A stretch of DNA of 64,000 nucleotides from contig NZ_CP020892.1 of assembly GCF_002163625.1 (NCBI RefSeq), positions 1-64,000 of the forward strand, written 5' to 3'. Positions 48,396 through 57,984 of the stretch are shown here, piece by piece. Both the position numbers and the translations under genes were made by a program. Position 1 is the first letter of the stretch. Each line of letters starts with the position of its first letter. Below the pieces are notes generated by a model. That model did not search any database and was not told the origin of the DNA. It saw only the letters and a list, made by a program, of their open reading frames with translations. This DNA is from Pseudomonas sp. M30-35 (GTDB lineage: Bacteria > Pseudomonadota > Gammaproteobacteria > Pseudomonadales > Pseudomonadaceae).

Positions 48396-49319
48396 ATGTA
48401 TGATCGCTTCAACGACCTGTCACTCGATGTGCTGCGAGTCTTTGAATCTGCTGCGCGACAGTTGAGCTTTACTGCGGCGGCCTCTGAGTTGGGCACCAGT
48501 CAGCCAGCCATAAGCCAACAGATAAAACGCCTTGAGCAACGGTTGCATACCCGGCTCTTTGACCGGGTTTATCGCGGTATTGTCCTCACCGAGGCCGGTG
48601 AGCATTTATTGCATTATGTTCAGGACGGCCTGAGTACGCTCGATGCTGGACTGCAAGCGGTTACCTCGCAGCAACAACATGAGGTGCTTCAGGTTGCGAC
48701 TGATTTTGCCTTTGCCGCGTATTGGTTGATGCCTCGCCTTAAACGTTTCAACCAGTTGTATCCGGAGGTCGATGTCAGCCTGCTCACCGGCGAGCGTGAT
48801 CTGGGTGCCCTGTCAGCTGAAATTGATGTGGCGATAGCGTTTGGCGATGGTCGAGTCAAGAACGGTCAGTCGCGGTTGTTGTTTGCCGAAGAGGTGTATC
48901 CGGTGTGCAGTGCGCAACTGCTCAAAGGTTATGCTCAACCGTTAACGCCAGCGATGCTGGCACAGCTGCCGTTGTTGCATTTGCGCCCTGAAAGCCGCGC
49001 CAGTTGGTTGGACTGGCAAGGGTTGTTTACCGCGCTGGGGATTTCTGAGGCGCCGAGCCCCGGCAGTTTACGTTTCGATAACTACACTTTGTTGATCCAG
49101 GCGGCGATTGCCGGGCAGGGCGTGGCGATTGGCTGGCGCTACCTAATCGATGAGTTGCTGGAGCAAGGTTTGTTGTGCCGAGCCTGTGAGGGCGGAGCCT
49201 GCACCGAGCTGGGTTACTATCTGGTACTGCCCGAACGTAAACGCCGACAACGTATTACCCAGCTGTTTGTTGATTGGCTGCAAGATGAGCTGGCCGGCAC
49301 CCGCGCAGGCATCGCCTAG
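48396..49319 (+). CDS. LysR family regulator, probable choline sulfate-utilisation activator
   Basis: A 307-residue LysR protein of the GcvA-like group. The HTH is at about 9-65 (LDVLRVFESAARQLSFTAAA, SQPAISQQIKRLEQRLHTRLF), and the effector domain begins near 90. Position and orientation, divergent from betC, match the choline sulfate-utilisation regulator beside betC in P. aeruginosa (PA0032). Regulation of betC is inferred from this arrangement. Confidence 0.88.
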   Translation: MYDRFNDLSLDVLRVFESAARQLSFTAAASELGTSQPAISQQIKRLEQRLHTRLFDRVYRGIVLTEAGEHLLHYVQDGLSTLDAGLQAVTSQQQHEVLQVATDFAFAAYWLMPRLKRFNQLYPEVDVSLLTGERDLGALSAEIDVAIAFGDGRVKNGQSRLLFAEEVYPVCSAQLLKGYAQPLTPAMLAQLPLLHLRPESRASWLDWQGLFTALGISEAPSPGSLRFDNYTLLIQAAIAGQGVAIGWRYLIDELLEQGLLCRACEGGACTELGYYLVLPERKRRQRITQLFVDWLQDELAGTRAGIA

Positions 49320-49397
49320 TCTGTTTGCAGACGAAAGGTAGGAACGTCATCGACCCAGGGGGTTCAAAGAACCCTGAATGAATTCCGTATAATTATC

Positions 49398-50360
49398 GTG
49401 CTTGAATATGCTGTTCAGGCTCATCCAACTTTGCTCAGTGAACTTCCCTTGAAAATTCGTCATTCGATAGTCAGTCTGTTGCTGGTTTGCAGCAGCGTTT
49501 TAGTTACATCGAACGTGCTGGCCGCCAGCAAAAAGCCTGTGCATCAAGAACTGGCGGCGGGTAGTGCGCTGTTGGTCGACTTGAATACCAACAAGGTGCT
49601 CTATTCGAGCAATCCAAACGTGGTTTTGCCCATCGCCTCGGTGACCAAGCTGATGACCGCCGTCGTCACCCTGGACGCCAAGTTGCCGATGGAGCAGATG
49701 CTCGACATCAACATTGCCGACACCCAGGAAATGCGCGGGGTTTTCTCCCGTGTGCGGATTGGCAGCGAGCTGAGTCGCCGGGACATGCTGTTGCTGGCGC
49801 TGATGTCATCAGAAAACCGTGCGGCGGCGAGTCTTGCCCATCACTATCCGGGCGGCCAGACTGCATTTATCGCGGCGATGAACGCCAAGGCCCGCGCGCT
49901 GGGCATGCGCAATACCCATTACGTCGAGCCAACAGGCCTGTCGCCGCTCAACGTTTCGACTGCAACCGATCTGGTATTGCTGCTCAAGGCCACGCGTAGT
50001 TATCCACTGCTCAGTAAGCTAAGCACCGCTGACGATAAAACCGTGGCCTTCCGTAAACCCAACTACAGCTTGGGCTTTCGCAACACCAACGGTTTGGTGC
50101 GCAAGGCGAACTGGAATATTCAATTGACTAAAACCGGGTATACCGATGAAGCGGGCCATTGCCTGGTTATGCGCACGGAGATGAACAAGCGCCCGGTGGC
50201 TTTTGTCGTGCTGGATGCGTTCGGCAAGTACACCCACATGGCCGACGCCAATCGCTTGAAAAAGTGGATGGAAACTGGCGCTATTACCCCGGTGCCACCC
50301 GCTGCTATCGCGTATCGCCAGCAAAAGCAGGCGCAGCGTCAGATGCAAGCGCAGCGCTGA
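49398..50360 (+). CDS. pbpG: D-alanyl-D-alanine endopeptidase (PBP7/PbpG-like)
   Basis: A serine peptidase of the S11 family that cuts cross-links in peptidoglycan. The catalytic motifs are SVTK (S-x-x-K), SEN (S-x-N) and KTG in [11 protein letters not shown] signal peptide ends near SNVLAASK. The frame starts with GTG at 49398 (320 residues), but a TTG at 49449 ([12 protein letters not shown]) would give a more usual signal peptide, so the start is uncertain. The C-terminal tail is Q/R rich. Confidence 0.88.
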   Translation: MLEYAVQAHPTLLSELPLKIRHSIVSLLLVCSSVLVTSNVLAASKKPVHQELAAGSALLVDLNTNKVLYSSNPNVVLPIASVTKLMTAVVTLDAKLPMEQMLDINIADTQEMRGVFSRVRIGSELSRRDMLLLALMSSENRAAASLAHHYPGGQTAFIAAMNAKARALGMRNTHYVEPTGLSPLNVSTATDLVLLLKATRSYPLLSKLSTADDKTVAFRKPNYSLGFRNTNGLVRKANWNIQLTKTGYTDEAGHCLVMRTEMNKRPVAFVVLDAFGKYTHMADANRLKKWMETGAITPVPPAAIAYRQQKQAQRQMQAQR

Positions 50361-50761
50361 TGGTCGTCGTTGTTGCTGGCTAAAAGCCGCAGCATGCCCT
50401 GTCAACCTGGCAGGGTTGTGCTTCCCCTGTCAGGCGACCTCGCCCAAGATCCCAACCAGACTTCTTCATCCACCCATTCGTGGGTGCTATGCAGCGCAAC
50501 AACTGCCCCCCTCGCTTAAATTACCGACTTAAGAGCAATAACCCATGCAGGGTTAATGTGTATATATGTCGGGTGCTTATTTGTGGGCGAGATACGTTGT
50601 TATGCAAATTAAATTAAATGTTTTATGACTTAAATCAATAGTGTGTTGATTACGCGAACCGTACTTTCAAAGTGCTATATAGTTTTCGAGTAGTCAGAAG
50701 ACTGTTAGTGCTTCTTGTAGTTCTGCCTGACAGTAGATTCGTTTAAAAGGGAGTGTTTACA
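50361..50761. other. Intergenic stretch upstream of outer-membrane protein gene
   Basis: About 400 bases. The first 160 are of average composition, with an imperfect CCCTG/CAGGG hairpin near 50395-50420 that may terminate pbpG. From about 50520 the sequence turns AT-rich (TATATATG, AATTAAATTAAATG) and should contain the promoter of the next gene. No gene or RNA is recognised. Confidence 0.5.
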
Positions 50762-51817
50762 ATGAATCTGCCGACCCGCTTAACCTTAGTATGTGGCATT
50801 GCAAGTTTGCTTCCAGGCGCCCTTATGGCGCAATCCGTAACCGCCGATAAGAACGCCTCAGTGATCCAATCGGTTAATAATCAATTACCGGGTGGTGGAT
50901 CAGAACATAGCGACGCAACTAAATTGCAGAGCCATTCCAAAGACACTGCAGGGCCGGACGCTGCAGAATTGGAAAAGCTCGCCAAGGCAACAGCCAACCC
51001 GTTAGGCGCCGCCTGGATGTTATGGTTTCAGAATGACTATACCCATTTTGATGGCGACAACGACGCATTGCCCAGTAATGGGCGCTGGTCTAACTCGACA
51101 AAATTTCAGCCGGTTATGTCCTTTCCATATGATGTGGGTGACGACGAGTGGAACTTGATCGTACGTCCAGTGCTGCAATACCAATCATCGCCCTTCGATG
51201 ATAGCTTTGGAGACGCTTTGCAAGGGCGTGCCGGAGATATTCCAACGGATAAGCTGCTAAGCCATAACTATCCCTATAACGGGCGTACAACTGGCTTTGG
51301 CGATACGGGCTTGCTGACCCTGACAGGGCCTGCCCGCGACGATGGTTTGGTGTGGGGCGCAGGTATTACCCAGTTATTCCCGACTGCTGAAGAGGATGTT
51401 CTGGGGCAAGGTAAATATCAGGCGGGGCCGGCGGTGTTACTTGCCACGCTGGCGCCAGATCCGGGGGGCTGGAACGTTGGTGTATTGGCCCAGCATTGGT
51501 GGTCCTACGCCGGTGATGAGGATCGAGATGATACCAGCCAGTCGGATATTCAATATTTTTTAAACTACCGGCTCAGTGCTACAGAGTTGGTGGGTATGAC
51601 GCCGAACGTCAGAGTTGATTGGAAAGCGGACAGCGGTGAAAAAGTTAACTTCCCAATAGGCCTAGGTTATTCCAATGTAATTAAAATTAATAAGCTACCT
51701 GTGCGTTTTGCTGTTGAGATGCAGTACAGCGTGGTTAAGGGTGACGAGTACGATGCGGACTGGAACTTGAGGTTTATGTTTATTCCAGTTATTGCCAATC
51801 CATTCAAAAGTTATTGA
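50762..51817 (+). CDS. Outer-membrane beta-barrel protein of unknown function
   Basis: A 351-residue secreted protein. The signal peptide ends at PGALMAQSV, followed by a Ser/Asp-rich, probably unstructured segment (about 25-75) and then repeated amphipathic strands (ANPLGAAWMLWFQNDYTHFD, WGAGITQLFPTAEEDVLGQ, FAVEMQYSVVKGDEYDADW). It ends in the aromatic residue Y. It resembles the MetA-pathway transporter-like outer-membrane family, but the assignment is tentative. The ATG at 50762 has AAGGGAG at good spacing; an in-frame GTG at 50753 is less likely. It has its own promoter region and a terminator. Confidence 0.75.
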   Translation: MNLPTRLTLVCGIASLLPGALMAQSVTADKNASVIQSVNNQLPGGGSEHSDATKLQSHSKDTAGPDAAELEKLAKATANPLGAAWMLWFQNDYTHFDGDNDALPSNGRWSNSTKFQPVMSFPYDVGDDEWNLIVRPVLQYQSSPFDDSFGDALQGRAGDIPTDKLLSHNYPYNGRTTGFGDTGLLTLTGPARDDGLVWGAGITQLFPTAEEDVLGQGKYQAGPAVLLATLAPDPGGWNVGVLAQHWWSYAGDEDRDDTSQSDIQYFLNYRLSATELVGMTPNVRVDWKADSGEKVNFPIGLGYSNVIKINKLPVRFAVEMQYSVVKGDEYDADWNLRFMFIPVIANPFKSY

Positions 51818-51834
51818 TAAGTAAATTGAATAAC

Positions 51835-51872
51835 AAAAAGGCCAGCCCGTATTACCGGGCTGGCCTTTTTGT
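51835..51872. terminator. Bidirectional terminator
   Basis: AAAAAGGCCAGCCCG and CGGGCTGGCCTTTTT pair perfectly around TATTAC. It lies between the outer-membrane protein gene and the convergent TRAP permease gene. Confidence 0.92.
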
Positions 51873-51890
51873 TTGCTGACCGAAGGCGCG

Positions 51891-54461
51891 TTACACCAGA
51901 GCGGGTTGTGGCTCTGGCTCACGGCGACGACGTTGCAGCCAGACCACCAAGGCAAACAGCAATAGCCCAGGTATCCACATGAACTCTTTCTGCCAACGCT
52001 CGGTCGGGGCACGCACTAGCAATATCTGCTGGTCGAACTCTAGACCTGCCTCAGCAGCAGGGCTGCCGAAGGTGACGTTGTCGATGAGTACCTTGTCGCC
52101 ATCCACATAGGTTTGCAGGCCCAGTTTGGCCAGGCGCTCCTCGCCGGTTGCACCTTCAGGTACTGGCAGCAGGATGGAGAACTCGCGTGGATCACCCACC
52201 GCATCTTCACCGCGAATGCGCATGCGCAGCTTACTGCCTTCGTCAACATTGCCCAGCGCCTGTGAGAACTCGGCCGGGGCGATGGTGCGATACGGATCGT
52301 GCACGATGTCCATCCAGAAGCCAGGACGGAACAGGGTGAATGCGATCAGCAGCAACAGAATGCTTTCGTACCAGCGGCTTTTAACCAGGAAGTAACCCTG
52401 GGTGCCCGCCGCAAATATCAACATGGCTCCCGTTGCGACAATAAAGATCAGCACGCCGTGCCAGAAGTCGACATTGATCAACAACAGGTCAGTATTGAAG
52501 ATGAACAGGAACGGCAACGCCGCCGTTCTGAGGCTGTAATAGAACGCGGTGATACCGGTCTTGATCGGGTCGCCCTTGGACACGGCAGCCGCCGCGAACG
52601 AAGCCAGGCCGACTGGCGGTGTCACGTCAGCCATGATGCCGAAGTAGAAGACGAACAAGTGCACCGCAATCAGCGGCACGATCAAACCGTTCTGTTGGCC
52701 GAGTGTAACCACCACGGGTGCGAGCAGGCTTGAAACTACAATGTAGTTGGCGGTAGTCGGCAAACCCATGCCGAGGATCAAGCTGAAGAAGGCGGTGAGC
52801 ACCAGCATCAGCAGCAAGTTACCCATCGACAGCAACTCAACCAGATCCGCTAGAACCAGACCGACGCCGGTTTGCGAAACGGCACCGACGATAATGCCCG
52901 CCGCAGCGGTGGCAATACCGATACCAATCATGTTGCGTGCACCGGCAATCAGGCCTTCGCGCAGGTCAATAACGCCATCTTTGAAAGTGCCATGCTCATG
53001 CGTGCCATCGGTGCGCAACCAGCTCAGCAGCGGGCGTTGCGTCAGCAGGATGATGGTCAGCATTACGCTGCCCCAAAATGCCGACAAACCGGGTGATAGG
53101 CGTTCGATCATCAAACACCAGACCAGCACCACTACCGGCAGCAGGAAGTGCAAGCCACTGAGCAATACCGCACGGGTTTTAGGCAGTGTTTCCAGCGGTG
53201 CATCAGGGTCTTCAGGTGGCAGCGGCGGAACGCTCGAAGCAATCTTCAGCAGGCCCAGATAGACCACCGCCAACAGCACGCTAATGCCGGGCAGGGCGTA
53301 TTCACCCAGCGCAGGTTTGAGCCAGCCCAAACCGTAGTAGACCACCAGTGAAATACCGGAAATCAGGGCAACACCGAATGCAAAACCGGTAATACGGCGC
53401 AACCAAGGCTTAGGCACATGCCCACCAATCGGCTGCAGGCCAAGCTTGAGTGACTCAAGATGGACGATATAGAGCAGGGCAATATAGGAAATCGCTGCAG
53501 GCAGGAAGGCGTGCTTGATGATCTCGACATAAGACATGCCGATGTATTCAACCATCAGAAACGCTGCTGCACCCATCACCGGCGGCATGATCTGGCCATT
53601 AACCGAGGAGGCCACTTCGACTGCGCCGGCTTTCTCTGCGGAAAAACCGGTGCGTTTCATCATCGGAATGGTGAAGGTGCCAGTAGTGACTACGTTGGCG
53701 ATCGAGGAGCCGGAAATCATCCCGGTCAGTCCCGACGCTACAACCGCTGCTTTCGCCGGGCCGCCACGTAGATGTCCAAGCATGCTGAACGCCAATTGGA
53801 TGAAGTAATGACCAGCGCCAGCGCGCTCAAGCAAGGCACCGAACAGCACAAACAGGAATACGAAACTGGTGGACACTCCCAGGGCGATGCCAAATACACC
53901 TTCGGTGGTTATCCACTGATGGTTGGCCATTGCGGTGAAACTGACCCCGCGATGCGCCAGTAAGCCCGGCATATAAGGCCCGGCCAGACTGTAGATGAGA
54001 AACAGCAAAGCGATAATTGCCAGCGGCGGGCCAAGGGCTCGACGTGTGGCTTCGAGCAGCAGTGGAATACCAATGCACGCCGTTACCAGGTCGGCGGTGG
54101 TTAAACTTCCGGGGCGTTGTGCCAACTGCTGATAGAAAATAAACAGGTAGGCCGCACTGGCCGCCGCTATCAGCCCCAAAGCAATATCCATTGCCGGGAC
54201 ATAATCACGCGGTGACTTTTTAAAGGCCGGATACGCAAGAAACGCCAACAGCAAGGCAAATGCCAAGTGAATGGCTCGGGTTTCAGTATCGTTAAGCACC
54301 CCAAAACCGAAAATGAACGGTAGCGGCGATGCAATCCAGAGCTGAAACAGTGACCACAACAGCGCTAAGCCGGTGATTACTGTCGCCATCGCTCCAATTG
54401 GCAAGCGCGCGCCAACATCCTGGGCAATCAGTTCTTCAGTGGATAGTTGTTTTTCATCCAT
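51891..54461 (-). CDS. TAXI-type TRAP transporter, fused DctQ-DctM permease
   Basis: An 856-residue permease with small and large TRAP membrane subunits fused. An N-terminal hydrophobic region is followed by the large DctM part (GMISGSSIANVVTTGTFTIP, NGQIMPPVMGAAAFLMVEY, LGMGLPTTANYIVVSSLLAP). A C-terminal DUF3394-like domain (about 680-800) contains EFSQALGNVDEGSKLRMRI. It is downstream of the solute-binding protein gene, with a hairpin in the junction. It imports a carboxylate or amino-acid type substrate using a Na+ or H+ gradient; the substrate is not determined. Confidence 0.92.
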   Translation of the reverse strand: MDEKQLSTEELIAQDVGARLPIGAMATVITGLALLWSLFQLWIASPLPFIFGFGVLNDTETRAIHLAFALLLAFLAYPAFKKSPRDYVPAMDIALGLIAAASAAYLFIFYQQLAQRPGSLTTADLVTACIGIPLLLEATRRALGPPLAIIALLFLIYSLAGPYMPGLLAHRGVSFTAMANHQWITTEGVFGIALGVSTSFVFLFVLFGALLERAGAGHYFIQLAFSMLGHLRGGPAKAAVVASGLTGMISGSSIANVVTTGTFTIPMMKRTGFSAEKAGAVEVASSVNGQIMPPVMGAAAFLMVEYIGMSYVEIIKHAFLPAAISYIALLYIVHLESLKLGLQPIGGHVPKPWLRRITGFAFGVALISGISLVVYYGLGWLKPALGEYALPGISVLLAVVYLGLLKIASSVPPLPPEDPDAPLETLPKTRAVLLSGLHFLLPVVVLVWCLMIERLSPGLSAFWGSVMLTIILLTQRPLLSWLRTDGTHEHGTFKDGVIDLREGLIAGARNMIGIGIATAAAGIIVGAVSQTGVGLVLADLVELLSMGNLLLMLVLTAFFSLILGMGLPTTANYIVVSSLLAPVVVTLGQQNGLIVPLIAVHLFVFYFGIMADVTPPVGLASFAAAAVSKGDPIKTGITAFYYSLRTAALPFLFIFNTDLLLINVDFWHGVLIFIVATGAMLIFAAGTQGYFLVKSRWYESILLLLIAFTLFRPGFWMDIVHDPYRTIAPAEFSQALGNVDEGSKLRMRIRGEDAVGDPREFSILLPVPEGATGEERLAKLGLQTYVDGDKVLIDNVTFGSPAAEAGLEFDQQILLVRAPTERWQKEFMWIPGLLLFALVVWLQRRRREPEPQPALV

Positions 54462-54498
54462 GGAGTGGAACCTGCATTCAAGAGTTCATCAAACAGCA

Positions 54499-54526
54499 AA
54501 GCCCGCAGCCATTAGCTAGCGGGCTT
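54499..54526 (-). terminator. Hairpin between TAXI binding protein and permease genes
   Basis: AAGCCCGC and GCGGGCTT pair around a 12-base loop in the 146-base gap. It probably attenuates transcription so that the binding protein is made in excess of the permease. Confidence 0.6.
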
Positions 54527-54607
54527 GCTTCACGTAAGGCTAGTGAGAAAGAGCCCTAACCAAAGGCGGTTTGCGCGCTCTTGGTGAGTGCGCAAACAAC
54601 CGGCCGA

Positions 54608-55579
54608 TTACATCCAGCCGCGTTCTTTGTAGTAACGGATCGCGCCTTCGTGCAGTGGAGCGGTGAGGCCAACTTTGATCATGTCTTGTTCTTTCAGGTC
54701 GGCAAATGCAGGGTGCAGACGCTTGAAGCGATCAATGTTGTCGAATACCGACTTAACCAGTTGGTAAACCACTTCTGGATCAGCTTTAGCTGTGGTCGAA
54801 AGAACTGCTTTACCACCGATCGACTGAGTTGGGGCATCGCTGCCTTTGTACATCCCGCCTGGGATTTCAGCTTTGGTGTAGTAAGTCTTCTCAGCCAACA
54901 GCTTGTCGATGTCCGGGCCAGAAACTGGAACCAGTACCGCGTCAGTTGTGGTGGTGGCTTCTTGAATTGCACCGTTTGGATGACCCACAAAGTAGGTCAT
55001 TGCATCAATGTTGTTGTCACCCAAAGCAGAAGCTTGCTCAGCAGGTTTCAGCTCAGCAGCCAGCGAGAACGCCGACTTGTCCCAGCCTTTAACGCGCATG
55101 ATTTCTTCAAGGGTGTCACGCTGACCGGAACCTGGGTTACCGATATTGACGCGCTTACCTTTGAGGTCATCAACGGTTTTGATATTGGCGTCACGGCGGG
55201 CGAGGATGGTGAAAACTTCGCTTTGCAGGGAGAACACTGCACGGATGTCTTCCATCGCGCCTTCGGCTTCAAATGGCGGCAAACCTTTGAGTGCTTTGAA
55301 CTGGTGGTCAGACTGCATAATGCCGAAGCTGAACTCACCGCTGCGCAGGCCGTTGACGTTTGCTACGCCACCGCCGCTGGCAGGTGCATTGCACTTGATA
55401 CCGTGATCAGCATTGCCACGGTTTACAAAGCGGCAAATTGACTGACCAGCGACGTAATAAACGCCTGTCTGGCCACCCGTGCCGATGGTGATGAATTTAT
55501 CTTCGGCCTGGGCCGCGCCACTCAGAGTAATGCCTGCGAGTGCTGCCGACAGAACCCATGCTAAGGATTTGCCTTTCAT
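54608..55579 (-). CDS. TAXI family TRAP transporter solute-binding protein
   Basis: A 323-residue periplasmic protein with a signal peptide (LAWVLSAALAGITLSGAAQA). The mature protein starts with the TAXI signature FITIGTGGQTGVYYVAGQSI, followed by CNAPASGGGVANVNGLRSGE and RVNIGNPGSGQRDTLEEIM. The ATG at 55579 has a GGAG site; the frame stays open upstream. First gene of the TRAP pair and divergent from the AraC regulator. Confidence 0.94.
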   Translation of the reverse strand: MKGKSLAWVLSAALAGITLSGAAQAEDKFITIGTGGQTGVYYVAGQSICRFVNRGNADHGIKCNAPASGGGVANVNGLRSGEFSFGIMQSDHQFKALKGLPPFEAEGAMEDIRAVFSLQSEVFTILARRDANIKTVDDLKGKRVNIGNPGSGQRDTLEEIMRVKGWDKSAFSLAAELKPAEQASALGDNNIDAMTYFVGHPNGAIQEATTTTDAVLVPVSGPDIDKLLAEKTYYTKAEIPGGMYKGSDAPTQSIGGKAVLSTTAKADPEVVYQLVKSVFDNIDRFKRLHPAFADLKEQDMIKVGLTAPLHEGAIRYYKERGWM

Positions 55580-55796
55580 GGGGAGTTCTCCTTTCTTGGT
55601 TATTGTGATCCCTCTATGCCTTTTGAGCGTAGCGGAAGGATGAAAGTTTAACCGTTCTCGAGCCCTATGCACGGGACAATTCGTTTCTGCGCTTTTTTGG
55701 AGCGAACGTCCAGCATAATAGCTGGATAAGCAGAGCTGAATATGTCGTGGTTATTTGGGCTATCGCAAAGCTGTTGCATTGGGCAAAATCCCTAGC

Positions 55797-56831
55797 ATGC
55801 AAACACCTTCAGTTTCCCATGATCATGCCTCCGTCAGTGCCAGCATCACCTTGGCCGTGTTGCATGCTGCTGTCCGCCTTGGTCTGGAGCGTGAAGCTCT
55901 ATTGGTGAGTTGCGGCCTGACAGAGGAGCAACTTGTAGACCCGGATGCCCGCGTGCCTTTCACCATTCAGGAGCATCTCTGGCAGTTACTTGGTAGCAGC
56001 TTGCCTTTGGCTGAGCCCGGGCTTGCGATTGGGGTCAACCTGGCGCCAGGGCCGTTCAGCGTGCTCGGTTACCTGCTGCAAAGCAGCCAAACCTTGAATG
56101 ATGCGCTTAACGTCGGTATGCGTTATCAACGCCTTGTGGGTGAGGGCGGTGAGATGCATATGCAGGAATTGGCAGAAGGCCTGCAGATACAGTACCGGCC
56201 CTTGCATCCGAGTTTGCCCGCCACGCGTACCCGAGTGCTGGCACTGATGGCCTGCTGGGTGCAGATGTTTAATCCGTTAATTGAGGATTTTCATCTGCTC
56301 AGCGCGCAGTTTGCCCATGAGCAACCCGAAGACCTCAGCCCTTACCAGCAGATATTTGCCTGTGACTTGCAGTTTAATTGCGCTGAGTATGCGGTTGTCT
56401 TGCCCCACGATTTACGCAGCGCCAATCTGATCCAGGCCAACCAGCCGCTAGAGGGTTTACTCCGCCAGCACGCTGAAGCCTTGCTTGCGCGCTTGCCCAG
56501 CCAAGGCTTAAGTACTCGGGTGGTGGCGCTGTTGGGTGAGCAATTGGCCCACGGTGAGCCGCATCGTGGTGAGCTGGCCCGCGCTTTGAATCTCAGCGAG
56601 CGCACGCTGCAGCGGCGTTTAACCGATGAAGGTTGCAGCTATCAGCAACTCCTCAATGACACCCGCAGACAGCTTGCCGAACGCCATCTGAGCAGCGGCA
56701 AGCTACCGGCTGCCGAGATCGCACTGCTGCTGGGGTATTCTGAGCCCAGTGTGTTTTTCCGAGCGTTCCGCCAGTGGACAGGTTTGACCCCCGGCGAATA
56801 TAGAGCACGGCACAACAGCCCTGGCCGCTAA
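55797..56831 (+). CDS. AraC family transcriptional regulator
   Basis: A 344-residue regulator with an N-terminal arabinose-binding-like domain of the OruR/PF12625 type (about 20-200) and a C-terminal double HTH. The first HTH reads RGELARALNLSERTLQRRLTDE; the second contains AEIALLLGYSEPSVFFRAFRQWTG. The ATG at 55797 is used. It is divergent from the TRAP genes, so control of that transporter is possible. It ends in a 4-base overlap with the convergent epimerase gene. Confidence 0.9.
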   Translation: MQTPSVSHDHASVSASITLAVLHAAVRLGLEREALLVSCGLTEEQLVDPDARVPFTIQEHLWQLLGSSLPLAEPGLAIGVNLAPGPFSVLGYLLQSSQTLNDALNVGMRYQRLVGEGGEMHMQELAEGLQIQYRPLHPSLPATRTRVLALMACWVQMFNPLIEDFHLLSAQFAHEQPEDLSPYQQIFACDLQFNCAEYAVVLPHDLRSANLIQANQPLEGLLRQHAEALLARLPSQGLSTRVVALLGEQLAHGEPHRGELARALNLSERTLQRRLTDEGCSYQQLLNDTRRQLAERHLSSGKLPAAEIALLLGYSEPSVFFRAFRQWTGLTPGEYRARHNSPGR

Positions 56832-57793
56832 GCCGCAGGCTGGCCGATACCGCGAGCTTTGATAAAGGCCAGAAACGCTTCACGGCTGGTGTAGCGCGGG
56901 GTATAGCCGAATATATTTTTCAGTCGGGCATTTGCCAACACTGGGCGATAACGTAGAAAGTCAATTTGCTCAGGGCCATATTGGCTGAGCCCCAAAGGCT
57001 TGAGAATGCCCAGTACGCTTTTAATCAGCAGCGCTGGTAAAGGTCGATAGGGTTTGCCAAGCAAGACGGCGATTTCGCGCAGGGTTAAAGCGCCATCACC
57101 GGCCAGGTTAAAGATACCTTCAGCTTGTTTTTCCAGGCCTTGGCAGATGATGTTGATAACGTCCTGGTCCCAGATGAACACGAAGCGGCTGTCGCTACCC
57201 TTAACGCCAAGGACTGTGGGTTTATTGAACAGGTCGGTGATCTGATTGTTCATCTGTTTGCCAAGTATGGTTCCCGCCCTCAGCACAAGCTGCTTGAGTT
57301 GCGGGTTTTTCTCACGAGCCTGGGCCAGCATCACTTCTACTTCACGCTTATGTTTGGCGTAGGCAAAATGGTCATGTCCGCGTAGCGGCTGGTCTTCGTC
57401 TATCCATTCGGCGTTGTTGCAGGAGTAGCCATAGGCTGCACCTGAACTGGTAATGATCAACTGTTCGACCGCCTCGCTGACGGCGGCATCAATTATTGTG
57501 CGTGTGCCGCCCACATCAATGGCTTTTAACTGTTGGTCGGTCATGCCGCGGGGCGGCGTCACCACTGAGGCGAGGTGCACAATCGCCTGGGGTTTCCAGG
57601 TGGAGATACAAACTTTGACCTCTCGCGACTTACTGATGTCCAACTGCAGTAGCTCGACATTCATGCCCAGCCCAGTGCGGCTCTGTGGCCGTATATCTGC
57701 TGCGATGAGCGTCCAGTCCGGATGTTGAACCGATAATTGGCGCAACAGCTGCTGACCAATAAAACCAGCAGAACCAGTGATTAAAACGCGCAT
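56828..57793 (-). CDS. NAD-dependent epimerase/dehydratase (extended SDR)
   Basis: A 321-residue extended short-chain dehydrogenase. The NAD-binding motif is VLITGSAGFIGQQLL at the N-terminus, the catalytic serine lies in IITSSGAAYGYS, and YAKHKRE supplies Y and K. It resembles SDR-type sugar-nucleotide epimerases, but no sugar genes are nearby. The ATG at 57793 (MRVLITG) is preferred over 57838. It is convergent with the AraC gene. Confidence 0.88.
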   Translation of the reverse strand: MRVLITGSAGFIGQQLLRQLSVQHPDWTLIAADIRPQSRTGLGMNVELLQLDISKSREVKVCISTWKPQAIVHLASVVTPPRGMTDQQLKAIDVGGTRTIIDAAVSEAVEQLIITSSGAAYGYSCNNAEWIDEDQPLRGHDHFAYAKHKREVEVMLAQAREKNPQLKQLVLRAGTILGKQMNNQITDLFNKPTVLGVKGSDSRFVFIWDQDVINIICQGLEKQAEGIFNLAGDGALTLREIAVLLGKPYRPLPALLIKSVLGILKPLGLSQYGPEQIDFLRYRPVLANARLKNIFGYTPRYTSREAFLAFIKARGIGQPAA

Positions 57794-57984
57794 AACACTC
57801 TCCAAGGAACGACAATTATGACTCTCCGCGACAGCCATCCATTGCTCTGTAACGTCTTACTCACCCGTACAGACTAGCCATAGCTAGCCGCGGTGACAGT
57901 GGCAATTCTAGCCACCGAAAGTGGCGAATCGCGACGCGAGTGTTATGCAGGTATGCTGGTAGAGAGCTTGTTAAGGGGGGCTTC

